From contig CATKHK010000059.1 in the NCBI GenBank assembly GCA_949751835.1, positions 186,001-250,000 on the forward strand: a stretch of 64,000 nucleotides of DNA. The letters are read 5' to 3'. A model generated the notes under the pieces. It was not told the DNA's origin. It saw only the letters and a program-made list of their open reading frames with translations, and ran no database searches. The translations under genes were made by a program, and so were the position numbers. This document shows positions 20,237-32,685 of the stretch, piece by piece. Every line of letters begins with the position of its first letter. Position 1 is the stretch's first letter. Source of the stretch: Blepharisma japonicum. Lineage: Eukaryota; Ciliophora; Heterotrichea; Heterotrichida; Blepharismidae.

Positions 20237-21466
20237 TTATAACTTTTCTCTAATTTGTAAGGAATCTTTAATCGCCCTTGCGACATGCTGATAATTTCTT
20301 GAGTTTAAGCCTGCCATAGAAATTCTTCCGTTTGTAAGCATATAGCAGTGCCACTTTTTAATCATGTTTTCACATTGGGCTGGGGATAATCCTGTAAAAG
20401 AAAACATTCCTATTTGGGAAGTAATATGGGTCCAGTCCCCAGGGGTTTCTATTCTAATGAGCTCTTCTAATAACACTCTTCTCATTTGAATTATCCGTTG
20501 AGAAACTTGTTCAAGTTCACTTAGCCATATATTCTTTAAAGCTGAATCTTCTAATACTTTTGCTGCAATAAGTGCTCCATGCATAGGTGGATTGGAATAC
20601 ATAGGCCTAATTACAATTTTCAGCTGGCTTAGAACCTTGCCAGCAATTTCACTTGTCCTGCACACTATATGCAGAGCCCCAATCCTTTCTCCATATAGTC
20701 CCATATTCTTAGCAAAGCTTTGGGAAATGACACATTGAAATCCTCTGCTTATGAACATTCTAATTGCGAATGCATCTCTTTCTACACTTCCTGTGGCAAA
20801 TCCTTGGTAAGCACTATCAAAATAAGGCAGCAAATCTTTTCTTGCCATAACATCAGCAATTCTTTCCCACTGTTCAGGTGTAGGATCAACGCCTGTAGGG
20901 TTATGCGCACAAGCATGCAATAAGACTATTGATTTTTCAGGAGCATCATTCAGAGTATTTATCATACCTTCAATATCTACTCCTTTAGTTTTTGGATTCC
21001 AATAAGGATAATACTTAACTGAAATTCTTGCTCTTTCGAATATTGTAATATGGTTTCCCCAGGTAGGACGACTAATAAGGACACATGAAGGATTATAAAA
21101 CATAGACAAAAATTCTGCTCCAATTCGCAAGCTGCCGGTGCCTGAAATTGTTTGGACTGATGCGACTCTTTTTTCAAGTACTGCTGAGCTAGACTCCCCT
21201 AGTAATAATTCTTGAGCTAGCTTATTGAACTTTAAGTGTCCATCAATGCCTAGATATTCCTTATTCATAGCTGGATCAGCTAAAATTTGCTTTTCTGCTT
21301 CTTTTACTGCCCGAAATAGCAAAGGTTTTCCTTCATCTGTTCTATAAGCTCCAACTCCAAGATTAACTTTGTCAGAATGTGGGTCATTTCTAAACGCAAT
21401 TGAAGTTTGAAGAATCGCATCATCAGGCGCTAGCTTAATATGTCCAAATTTATCTGATCCTAGCAT
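20237..21466 (-). CDS. Aspartate aminotransferase (class I, PLP-dependent)
   Basis: 409 aa, the normal size. It catalyses aspartate plus 2-oxoglutarate to oxaloacetate plus glutamate. Visible family motifs: VNLGVGAYRTDEGKP near residue 35, SGTGSLRIGAEF near 110, AHNPTGVDPTPEQW near 187, DSAYQGFATG near 217, and the PLP lysine in SFAKNMGLYGERIGA near residue 252. The N-terminus (MLGSDKFGHIKLAPDDAI) begins close to the conserved core with no clear mitochondrial presequence, so a cytosolic (GOT1-like) form is likelier, though this is not decisive. All six or so Trp codons are TGG. It lies in tandem with the TTLL gene, 46 bp upstream of the TTLL start codon; stop TAA. Confidence 0.93.
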   Translation of the reverse strand: MLGSDKFGHIKLAPDDAILQTSIAFRNDPHSDKVNLGVGAYRTDEGKPLLFRAVKEAEKQILADPAMNKEYLGIDGHLKFNKLAQELLLGESSSAVLEKRVASVQTISGTGSLRIGAEFLSMFYNPSCVLISRPTWGNHITIFERARISVKYYPYWNPKTKGVDIEGMINTLNDAPEKSIVLLHACAHNPTGVDPTPEQWERIADVMARKDLLPYFDSAYQGFATGSVERDAFAIRMFISRGFQCVISQSFAKNMGLYGERIGALHIVCRTSEIAGKVLSQLKIVIRPMYSNPPMHGALIAAKVLEDSALKNIWLSELEQVSQRIIQMRRVLLEELIRIETPGDWTHITSQIGMFSFTGLSPAQCENMIKKWHCYMLTNGRISMAGLNSRNYQHVARAIKDSLQIREKL

Positions 21467-21543
21467 CTAAATTATTCATTTTTTAAAGATGTCATCAATT
21501 TTTTTATGTATAGCATAATTAATTAATAAATGAAGCTAAGAAT

Positions 21544-24500
21544 TTAATAATAAGTCCTTAAATATTTTAGCAGCTCTTCTACGGGATTGGGTGTAAAAAT
21601 CATTCTATACGCAATGATTATAAAATCTGGGGTAAGAGCAATAAACGGTCCTATTAAAATCGTTATCCATACTTTTTCATTTGATAATAAATTGAAAAAT
21701 ATATATGGAGCTTCTTGCTGAAAAATATAGCCTACAGAAGGTGAATTTAAGACTATTACACAAAGATAATAAAAGGCTATACTTCCAAATCCAACAATTC
21801 TATATATATCTTACATGCTAATTTTGGTCCAGAAAAAGCTTTCTAAAAAAAGCTTTAAGGTAATAAGGTGGATTACAAGAGTAAATGATAATGTAGATGT
21901 TCAGCTAAACCCTCCGATATGGCCTTTATCATCTGTGGCTCCGGCAAGTCCATAAATAGGCACCCAATAACAGAATGCACCATGCCAGATAGCAAGGATC
22001 ACCCAAATCCAGAACCTTTTAAAGGTAAAGTATACACCTCTTTGTCCTGCAGCATAGATTAAAGGATATTTAATTGAATTTTTAGCATCAATGTCTTGCT
22101 CGAAAACATAAGTTACCATGCAAGGTCAACTGGTTCATAACGCATTGTAAAGCATAGGAAGTCAATCTAGCCAGTAGATTTGTCCGCTAAATCCATTGAA
22201 AAACGCAAATCATATTTCAGTAAACACAACTACAATGTTTTTATAAAAATAATAACAAATAAACCAAGATATTCTTCTATATGCCAGTCTTCCATGAACC
22301 AGCAAAAGCCTTCCTAAATACCTAAACTGAGAAAACGAGAAATCAGCTGCTTGTACAGCTTGTGTACCTTCAAGCCCCGCAATACCTACTCCTATGTGAG
22401 CTTCTTGGATCATACTTACATCATTTGCTCCGTCTCCAATTGAAAGAGTAATTCAAGAGCCGTTTCTTTTTGCAAGCTGCACGACCTGCATTTTTTGTCC
22501 AGGTGATACCCTGCAGCAAATGCAAGAAGCTGAAATATAGCCCATTTTAAAAAATAAAAGCTGCAATTTGCCAGACTTATCGCCAAAAACATACGCCAAT
22601 GTGCTTCCATTTATAACGAGTGCTATCTTCTTTTTAACATTTTTCTTAATATCGTCAAGTTCAGTAAAGGTAAGATGCTCTATCCCAAAAATTTGGTTCT
22701 TTTCCTTGAGCTTATTTGAAATTTCTTCAAAAGAACTTGATGAGAGCTCAATTAGTTCCATATCTTGCTGTATTAAGTTGCAGGATTTGCCAATTTCGAC
22801 AGCAGTTTCTTCTTTATCGCCTGTCAGGATTCATACTCTGATATCAGCTCGCATTAATAATTCTATTGTTGAAGGAACCCCATCTTGAAGCCTATCCTCG
22901 ATTGCAGAGCACCCAACAATTTCTAGGTTTTTTTCAAGCTGGGCGGCATGACGATCTAGTCTCTCTTCTTTATCTTTTGCATTGCTCAATTGTATGTCTT
23001 GTCAGTCGTAAAACCAAGGCTCAAATTCTTGCTCTGGAATTTCTCTTTGGGCCATCACCAGAGTCCTTAACCCTTCTACTGCAAAATCATATAAATGTTT
23101 TTCATAAATTTCTCTTAAATACGTCTCTTTCAGTAGTCCTAACATAATGGAATCAGCTCCTTTCACCATAAGTAGCAGCTTTTTGGTTTGAGGATGCCTG
23201 GTGATCACTGACATTCTTTTCCTTTCGCTGCTAAATGGAACTTCTACTAAAATATCCCACACTTCAGTTGTCCCATTCTCATAAGCTAAATACACTTTTC
23301 CATCATTTCTGTCATAGAATTTTATCCCTATAAATGAAGAGCATTCTACAAGGGCAAGCTCATCAGGCGATGCTGCTTGATAATGGATTTCGCCATTTGC
23401 TTTATCTTTAGCTGGGAATACAGAGTGACAGACTGCAAGAAGTTTAAAGAAATCGCTAACAACTTTATGCTCTTTGTGCTCTTTATCTGCTAAAATTAAG
23501 GTCGGACGAGAATCAAGCTGGCCGAACTTGCTTCCTGTGTTTCCATAAACTACACCATTGATAGAGCATTTTCTGAATTCCATGATGTTGCATGTAAGTG
23601 TTCCTGTTTTGTCACTAAACACAAATTCAACTTGTCCTAGTTCTTCTACTAAATCTGACGATCGACAGTTTGCAGGTTTATCGTTTGTTTCGTAATACAT
23701 TTCAAGGTCTTGATTAATCAAATAAGCAAGAAGCAACTTTATCACTTCGAGAGCAACATACAGAGAAATAGGAATCAAATGTGAATAAGCAACCCAATAT
23801 GTCAGAATTTGAATAAAAAATGCAGACCCACTTGACGAATTGCTTTGATGCAGATATTCATGCTTTTCAAGATTTTCACTGTTCCAAGTCATACTTAGCC
23901 CTGCAAATAAAACACAAATTCCAATTTGGAATGCAAAAACTGTATATAAAATTCTGTTCATTTTCCTCAAAACATTACTAACTTTGCTTGGAGCTTTTTT
24001 GCTGTTAAGCATGATTTTTGTATCATGGCCTGTATATACAGCAATTCCGTATATATATTCGACGTTTTTTAGCACACATCCTCTCATTAGAAGCTGCTTC
24101 ATACTCATTGGTTCTCATTCTTGAGCAGTTAATTTTATGTTGCAATTTCATTTTACCATTGAAATGTTGGGCTGGTCGCACCAAATTTCACAGGAAAGGG
24201 AGGAAATGTCTGATTGGGATTGACATATTTTAGTGCTTTCAAGCGCAACTCTTTCTTTTAAGTTTGTTTCTCCGTCTAGATTCATTGTGTTTACAAAAGC
24301 TAACCCATTTGGATCGCTAGAAGAAATAAACACTAAATCGGCTGGGAAAGTCTCCCCATCCTTAATTTGTAAAATATCGCCGACTTTTACATCTTTACAA
24401 TGGGCATTTTCAAATTTGTTATATTTTCTGTTTAAAATATGAGTCTCCATATTATTTACTGCATTGTCTTGCTTATGCCTAAAATAATCTTCATAAGCCT

Positions 24501-24888
24501 CTTTTATCATAGTAAATACAAGAACTGCTGCAAAAGTAGCACCAGTTGAAAAAGCATTTTTTGGGGAGAATGGCATTGCCGATAAGATAGAAATAATTAA
24601 GAAATATATATTCGCTACCCTCCTGAATTGTCATAGTAAGCTTTTAGGTGCTCATGTAATGATTGAGTATTTTGAAGTTCGCACTTTATTTGAGGGGAAA
24701 ATTTCATTTTGTTCAATTGAATTAACTCTGATTTTTCTTGCATTATCAACGTCTGGAGATTTCAAACTAAATTTTCTTGATGGCTTTCTTTTCTCTAATT
24801 TATCTAGAAAAGTCTCTTCGTTTGGGTTATTTTCGTATTCTTCGGCCCTAAGATCAGTAATAGATGCATCGACTGGATGAACTGACAT
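21544..24888 (-). CDS. P4-ATPase (phospholipid flippase), 1,109 aa, one 15-nt intron
   Basis: Exons 24888-21815 and 21799-21544 around an intron at 21814-21800; many TGA codons are read as Trp, one (22831-22833) at the conserved Trp of [13 protein letters not shown]. Signature elements in order: [18 protein letters not shown] near residue 80, the A-domain motif DGETNLK near 207, [15 protein letters not shown] just before the P-domain, the phosphorylation site FSDKTGTLT near 428, nucleotide-binding [15 protein letters not shown] near 690, [19 protein letters not shown] near 820, then the C-terminal membrane segments. The PISL motif and DGETNLK place it in the P4 lipid-flipping subfamily rather than cation pumps. 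The last exon encodes the final two membrane helices and a short tail ([16 protein letters not shown]). Stop TAA. A second, divergent P4-ATPase starts at 61752. Confidence 0.9.
21800..21814 (-). other. 15-nt intron (GTAAGATATATATAG)
   Basis: On the minus strand an in-frame TAA inside the intron would stop translation before the last membrane helices. Removing exactly 15 nt (phase 2, AT|A) restores a hydrophobic frame beginning [17 protein letters not shown]. Confidence 0.85.
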
Positions 24889-25163
24889 TATGTGATTTAT
24901 AAGTTAATAAGTTTTTATGGTTTTTTATTTTGGTATCTTATAGTAAAAGAGAGTATCTAATAAAAATATAAAATACAAATTTTTATTTAATTATCCTTAT
25001 AACTGTTATCAATAAAATAAGTCTAATAAAATTAAGAATTATTAAAATCGCTTGCATATAGCAAAACAAAAAATATTATAATAAGAAGTTTTTGATAACT
25101 TTAATAGTCATTTATATATTTATTAAGCATTTTTATTCCAATTTAAAGGTAGGAATAAGAATA

Positions 25164-28100
25164 TTATTGTTGAGCATTTTTCTTTGCTTGCTGAAGTACT
25201 GGTTGAAGGTTTGTCATAGAGCTTGTGCCTGCTTTTTTGCTTAGGGAAGGCTCTCCCAACTTCCTCAGAATTTCGTTTTTCTTTTGAAGGGTTTCAATAT
25301 CCTCTGTATAAGGTGACAGAACAGAAGTTTGAACTAATATTTGACTTGATATTGCTCTATTAAGTAGTCTAATCGATTCTCCTGGCCTATATCTGACATC
25401 TTGCTTCATTTCATTTTGCTTATTAATTGCATTAAGCCTAATTCTATTCATTTCTCCTCCAACTCGCTCATGAACATTGGAAATCGGAAGACCTCCATTA
25501 TTGTAGCCTAAGATTGGTCGTCGTTTTTTTAGCTGGTTCATTGCATTTATTGCTTTGTCCATAGAGAGTGGAACTTCAGTTTTTAGAGATGATTTTGTAG
25601 CTCCTAGTTTGGAAATTGCTGCTAAGTTTGTATTGGATTGAGTAGCTGATAGTTTCCTGGACTGTTTCATTTCTTCTTCCTCTTTGCTTGCTTTATTTTT
25701 GCTGCTTCTTTTCATGGAAGACATAAGAGCTTTTTCATTTTTAAGGCCTCTTGATTCCAAAGTCAATTTTCTATTTATGTCTTCGAAATTTATATCCCTT
25801 GGTGGCCTTTTTATATTTTGTGGCAGTTTTTTACTAGCCTGCTGCTTCGGATCTGTAATTTCTTTGAATCTTTTTTCATCTTCTTCGTCTAAAAGTTTTT
25901 TCAAATTCGCTGTAGACCCAACGTATTTTTTCTGTGTAAGCTGCGGTTTTTCATTTATTTCTTCTAAATCGTCATCTTGGTACTCATCGCTGAAGAAGTT
26001 TCCTTGGCTCACACTTCCTTGGAGTTTTTTATTTCCTGCTTGAGGTCTTGCTTTTGGTTTTTTCCCTTTAACTCTGCGGGTTTTTCTAGTAGTTTGGACT
26101 GGTGTAGGCCCTACTGGTAATGTTTTAGGATCTATATCAACTTTTTCATCAATTAGTGATAAGACTTCTATCACTTTCTGGATATCAGCTTGACGCTTGG
26201 CTTCCCAGTCAAAAGGAAAATACCATTTTTTAGGCAGTTCAGGGGAATTAAGATTGATTAATCCCCAAGGTTCACCTTCTCTGTTTCATATTTTTACAGT
26301 TTTATCCCCAGAACAAGAAAGTAGTCCTTTTGGATCAATTATTAATTTCAGACAGGTAACAGGCTCGTTGTGAGCTTTCCATTCTCTTGCTAACAAATCA
26401 ACTTCTGGATTGACTAATTCAGGAGGTTGCATTGTTTCTGCTTCTTTGATCCAAAATTTTACATCTGATTCTGCGTTTTTTTCATCTTTTCTTCGAGGGT
26501 TATAGCTCGGCTTGTCTCTTTCTGATCTTTCCAAAGGAATAATTCTATATCTTGCAATAACCGTCTCTAGTGACCATATCTTTATATAGCCTTTATTATC
26601 TCCCATATATAAATAGCATCTTTTTTTAACTTCTTCATTGCTAGGATCCTCAATAATTTCTGCATTTTTTTCTTCAACCCATTCAGTATCGCTATCCACA
26701 TCTTGATCTGATGACGAATGTGAACTGTCTCTAGGAGATCCTATGTGAGATGAAGGCAACCGATTCCCACTTATGCTTGTTCTCTCTATTTCTTTTGTCT
26801 TTGGCGCTGACACTGGAGGTAAGGAACTCGGATTTCCAGGAGTTTTAAGTCTTTCTTCAGGCTGCCCTTTTTTCGGAACTTTAAAATGCTTTTTTCTTTT
26901 ATATCGCTGCATGCCTTGTGCTCTTTCTTGGACACTAACAAACACGCTTGCAGGTGTTTTAGTATCACGACAGTTACCCCAGGAGCGGTTTATGACTTTC
27001 ATAAAGCACTGATAGCGCATTTTGCCAGTATGAGGCCTGACAGCCCAAAATCTGATTGTATTGTCACAAGATGCAGTCACCATAATAGGATATGGTTCAA
27101 TAAACACAATTGAGGTGATCTCTTTGGTGTGCCCAATGCAGGCGGCTTCAAGCTTTCCCATCTCAAAATCCCACACGGCCACAATACCATTGCTAGACCC
27201 AGATGCAAGCAGAGAAAGATGGGAAGAATAAGTCAGACAAGTAATATCCGATCCTTGATGGCCACCTGTCATGACTCTTAACAAGGAAGATTCTTCAAGA
27301 CTTTGCATATCATAAACACGAATTGTCGAATCCCAGCTTGATGCGATTAGAATTTTGTCTTCCATACAGAAGCAGAGGCTGGAGATCTCTGAATTTCAGT
27401 CGTCTCCTGAAAATAACTTGTGGCCTTCTCCAGCTTGCTCACTTTCAGTTTTTTCAGGGATTTTTTTTGCTTTAGATTTTGATTTGGGGGAAGAAATTTT
27501 ACTTGCTGGCTGTGGGTTTTCTTCAGTTTCTGAAGTGTTTAGATTCTTGTGCTCTTCAGTGTCTCCTTGGATAACTTTCATTAAAGCCCCATTAGAAAAG
27601 TTGTAAGCTCTAACTGAGCCTGAGTTATCTCCTACAATGAAAATCCTATGCCTGTGGTCTAGAGAAAATGCTGTGAGTTCCGATTCAGTTTTAGGGTCTT
27701 GGACTTCTGTATATATTTTTTTTAATTTTCCTGTAATTGAGTCATAAATTCTTATATCGTATTTTGTGACCACTACAAACTGTAAATAATATGAGTTAAA
27801 ATCTGCATAAACAGGAGAAACATCTTTACTATTGGTTTTGATGGCTGATTCTTTATGAAGTTCATACCATATAAGTCTTCTTCCTGCTACTACAAATTTA
27901 TCATGTTTTGTTACAGTTAGCAATTTCGCGACTTCTATTTTTCCTCTATCATGGCTAATAATCTGTAGGCATAAAAACTCTCTTACATCTCATAGCCTCA
28001 CATTCCCTTTTTCATCAACACTAACGCAAACTGGCCTTCCTCTAAAAAACTTGCAAGAAACAACAGGGCAGTTGTGTCCTTCTAGCTTTCCTGTGTAGCA

Positions 28101-29222
28101 TTTTGATATAGAGACTTCAGGGCTTCATACATGAATATCTCTTTCATATCCGACACTTACTATATTTCCCCCATAATCTGGGCTATAATCAATATTCCTA
28201 ACCCCCAAGGCGTGCTTTCCAGTAAGAACTCCTATATTTTTCTGTTCAGCTACATCTCAAAGCAAAATGCACCCATCCATAGAAGCTGAAGCTATGCATA
28301 GAGGGTTAAAAATTTCTATAGCATCCATAATAGTATTGGTATGACCTTTATATATTCCTATTTCTTGGCCATTTCTTACATTCCACTGTCTAAGTGTAAA
28401 GTCATCACAAGCTGAAACCCAAGCTTTGTGCTCTTCAAAATACCACAGAGCTAGATGGGTGCATTCTGTTTGAAAACTCTTAAAAAACCTGAATCCACTG
28501 CCATCTTTTTCATAGACATGCAAGCAGTTATCGCTGCCAATAATCACTAGTAAGTATTCTTTTTCAGAATAAGCAGCAGCCAGAACAAATGCATTTCTGG
28601 AAAAAGGCGGTGTGATAGCAAATTTTACTTCGCAGTTTACATTGTAAAGTCGGACACTTGGAGATCCCATTTCAACGACTGGGATTAAATCCAATGATGG
28701 ATAATATGAAATTTGCCGAATAATTCCTGTATGTAAGCTCCTATCAACAAGCTTGCTCAGCTGATATCTCCTCGATTTATGAGAATGAGCAAGCTCCATG
28801 ATTTCTGCAGGCGTCAATTCTTTGTCTTCTGATCTTTCTTTGCTTTGCTGTCCCATAACAGCATCAATAATATACTGCGTGAACTCTGATCACTCCATGT
28901 GCTCATCCCCATTAATGTCGATTTCTTGAAATAAATAATAAAGCCCAAGCACCAATTCGGCTTTTTCCTCAGGACTCACAGCCATTGCACACTTCATTAA
29001 TCACACAAAGCTGTGGAGCTCTATCCCATCTGGGTGGTCGTTGAATTCTTCTTCTAGGGCTTCAAGCTTTTCTTTGTCAAGCATCATCATTAAACGCTCA
29101 GCTGAATATTTTCCTTTGATTTTCAGTTGGTACTCTTCACGAGACTCGTCGGAAGAGGAAGACGATACTTCTTGGGTGTCTTCTTTGAAACGAGTAGGGA
29201 AAGGTTGGGTATTTGACATCAT
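25164..29222 (-). CDS. EF-hand and WD40-repeat protein, WDR49/CFAP337-like, 1,352 aa
   Basis: Five fragments in one frame join when TGA is Trp. The N-terminal 70 residues are acidic; a clear EF-hand follows near residues 98-115 (FQEIDINGDEHMEWSEF, Ca-ligand positions D, N, D, E), in which the Trp at 28890-28892 is a TGA. From about residue 140 to 1000 there are many WD40 blades (for example RQWNVRNGQEIGIYKGHTN, SASMDGCILLWDV, VAVWDFEMGKLEA, CSGDKTVKIW), enough for two propellers, with a long Ser/Lys-rich insertion near 770-850. The last 350 residues are basic and disordered. EF-hand plus tandem WD40 is the architecture of WDR49/WDR64/EFCAB8-type proteins, several of which are axonemal (CFAP337 in ciliates); the exact orthologue is not settled. 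Stop TAA. Confidence 0.82.
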
Positions 29223-29513
29223 AATTATAAACTTAAATTCGAATTAATAGAAACTGCCATCTCAGACATTATCAAGCACATTTCTTTATATAAACATATT
29301 GTATTTCTATTTTTTTAAACTAATATTGCGATAACTTAGGTTTGAATTAAAAAAAGACTGAATAAAAAGAATATCTTTTTAGACATTTATTTTAACTAGT
29401 TTTATATGCCAATTTCTTTTTAAGGCTCACATAAAAAGTGATAAAAGGATATTTTACTCCTTATATGATTTTAATCCATGCTCAATAAAGGTAATTAAAG
29501 AAGCTAAGAAAAT

Positions 29514-32500
29514 ATGAATCAGGACTTTGCTTTCAGAGTTGCAGATTTATTAAACAAAACTTTCACCACAAATAACAGTTCTGAAAGAAAAGCCGCTGAA
29601 GAAGAACTTGAGACTTTGTCTAAAAATGAAGGTGACTATTTACAAGCGTTGCTAAATATCATTGCATCAGACAACCCAAGTGTTTCTTTACAAATCAAAA
29701 ACTCAGCAGCCCTTAATGTGAAAAAATTAATTAAACTAAAGGATGATGAAGGAAAAATTAAGGAAAATGCTCTAGCTGTTGCCCAGCTTATATTTGCGGT
29801 GCTAATAAGTCCAAATATTGAAATCCAAATTAGAGCCTCTCTAGGGTATGCTCTAACTCCAATTTTTAGTCATGAAAATGAGCTGCTTTTATCTCAAATG
29901 ATTCCTTATGTTTTCACGGCTCTTGATGGGCTAGAATGCTCTGTTTTAGGCGCTTTCAGAGCTTTAAGAGCAATCTTTAATGATGCTGTTCACATGCCCT
30001 CACTTATCGTCTATTTCAAGCATCTGCTGGAGCCAGTTCTACTTATAACAGATAAAACCATCCAAAATTTAAAGCTAAATAGTGAAAACGTAGCTCTGGC
30101 TGATGTTTTGTGTGAGGTATCTGGATGGTTGACAATTGCTATTGAGCACTTTGAGATCACATCCAGGTCTGCATTAGAAGAAATAAAAGATATGAGCCTC
30201 CTTTTCCAAATCTACTACAACATCTTAAGCTTTGTGCCTGCTGATAACTCTTTAGGCCGAAATACCCTTATAAGCATAGATAAAAAGCCTTTACACATCA
30301 AGCTTAACAATTCTAAATCCCAGCTTCTACAAGGCCTTAACCTCATTTTACAGTTTGCAGAAGATACAAAAATAAAAGAGTTTCTTATAGAAGAGCCTGA
30401 TTCCTATTTAGTCCAATTCTTAAAACAAATCGTAGAGCCACTCACCTTATCCTTGCATACGGTTGCAATACGGTCTGACTATGAAGCCATATTAGACGAC
30501 AATTATATAAAAGAGTATTTTGTTGAGTCTTTGATCGTTCTCAGCAAGCTTGCATATGAAAACAAATTCTTATGGTTTTTTATCCAAAATTTTAAAGGAA
30601 TTATTGTCGAAATTTGTCTACCTCTAATTAAAGCATTTAGAGAAGATTACGAATCAATTGACTTATACCCTGAAGAGTTCATCAACGCTTCTTTAGAAAT
30701 CTGTGAAAAGCAAGAATCGGACACTTTTAAAACCTCAGCGGTGGTTCTTTTAGAGGCTTTAGCAGAAAGAGTTGATGGAGCTTTAAGCTTTTTAGTGAGT
30801 TTTGCTTGCCAAGTAATAAGCTGGACTCTAACACAGATAAAACATGAGACTTATACATATTTAGATGAATTCCAGCAAAGCAAGATAATGCAGTCTTCTG
30901 GCGAGCAGCGAATAGAGGTTTGCTTATTAATGCTGTGTGCTTTATCTAATTATGTGACCTCAAGAAGAGATTTATTTACAACAGTAGAAATATTGATAAA
31001 AGCACACCTGGCTCCTTTGACACAAACAAATTCTAATATAATTCATCAAAGATTATGCATGATTATTCGGTATTATTTAGGGTTTCTATATGAAAAAGAC
31101 AATGAGACTTTTATGAAGCTCGTTGAAATTCTGCTCGGATACTGCAACCCTACAAATAACCATCAAATAGTATCAATGCAAGGCTCAGAAGCTTTTTGCC
31201 ATATATTAGAAACCCAAGAGACTATGGAAAGACTTGAACCTTTGTTTTCGCCTATTATAAGCTCAATGATTCTGCTTATTCCTCACCAAAGGTCAAAAAC
31301 CTTTTTTGAGTGCATCCAGGAAATCCTTTCCAGCAATATCGAAATTGTGTTACCTCATTTAGGCACCTTAATCCCTCTTTTGGTCCAAAAAATCCAAAAT
31401 GAACTGCCAAGCTTGATTGAGTCTGGGGAAAGTAAAAAGAAAAAGAAAACAAATATCATCATAATTAAATGCTGAAATATGATAAGATTTATTGCTGATG
31501 TCAAAGAGACGACTCCTGAGCAAGTCCTTGAGATTGAAAAACAGCTGATCCCACTGTTTGAGTATATGAAAAATCCTAATGATATAGAATTTGATGAAGA
31601 CATTTATTTATTTGAAACATCTCTTATGAGGAAAACTAAATCTGTAAGCGAAGCTGGATGGGTTCTCTTTAACTGTTTAACTCTAGTTCAAGAGAAATTT
31701 GACAACACCTTTATTCAGCTTTTTGAAGCGATAAATTGTTACTTAGAATTTGGGGCTACTGCTTTTATTGGGAACCCTGAATTGCTCGGAAAATTGACGG
31801 AAATGTGTAGAAAATGCCTATTTGCCAAATATAAAAAGAAAACCTCAGAGAGAGAAAACATGGAAGCAGCATTAATATATCAGCAACTCTTGCAGTCATT
31901 TCCACAAGTTTTAGACACCATTTTACCTTCAATTTTGAGTTCAGCAATGGAGCGCCTAAACAGCCGTATAACAAAAGACTATTTCCGAGTTAGACTTTTA
32001 GGAATAATTTTGGCTTCTTTTGACTACAACTGTCAACTTTCCATCTCCATTCTTTCAAGCGCTATGACCCCCAATAATGATACATGCTTGGACAATGCTT
32101 TAAAGCAAATCCTTGCCTCTATCAGTCACTTTAAAGAGCCATATGATAAAAAAGTTGCTGTGAAAGGACTTTGCAACCTCTTAGTTCTCCAAGACCTTCC
32201 TCAAGGAATGGCAATAGGGCATGAAATTATATTCAAAATGATAATCCAAATATTATCTGGGGTAGTGCCAATCGAAGAAAACAAAATGGCTTTAGAGGGA
32301 GTTAAAAAGAAAAAGAAGCAAAAATCAGAAGAGCAAGAAGCTAATATGATTTTGAAGACATTTTTATCCCCTATGAGCCAATTTGATGAGTATCATCATT
32401 TCAAAGAAACTATTAAGTACATTCAAACTGCAACTCCTTCCAAAGTTGAAGGACTTATAAGAAATTTAGATCAAGCTCAGGCAGAAACATTAAAAAGTAT

Positions 32501-32597
32501 TGTGAAAAAGCAAAGAGTCAGCATTGCAGGCCGTCAAATGCCGATATCATCAGTTAGATCGATTCTTAAACCAAAATACAAAGCAGCTCATAATTAA
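29514..32597 (+). CDS. Karyopherin-beta, importin-7/8-like, 1,027 aa
   Basis: Two frames join through one TGA (31473-31475, read as Trp). The N-terminus fits an importin-beta N-terminal HEAT domain (DLLNKTFTTNNSSERKAAEEELE; QIKNSAALNVKKLIKLK, residues about 10-75) and the remainder is helical HEAT-like repeats. Length (human IPO7/IPO8 about 1,040) and the segment YMKNPNDIEFDEDIYLF near residue 690 resemble importin-7/8 and the CSE1 branch. Such proteins carry cargo through nuclear pores in a Ran-dependent way. A Lys-rich patch with poly-Ile (KKKKKTNIIIIK) lies just before the Trp-TGA and another basic/acidic loop (KKKKKQKSEEQEAN) near residue 935. Cargo and exact paralogue cannot be read from sequence. 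Confidence 0.75.
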
Positions 32598-32685
32598 CAA
32601 TTCTTATCAATATTTCGTATAATTAGCTATTAACTATTTCTTTTTGCATAAAACTTTATTAACTTGAATATTACTAATTACTTAC

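Noticed and set aside
22416-22888. Overlapping plus- and minus-strand frames inside the flippase gene
   Set aside because: They lie out of the frame that carries the P4-ATPase motifs and are shadows.
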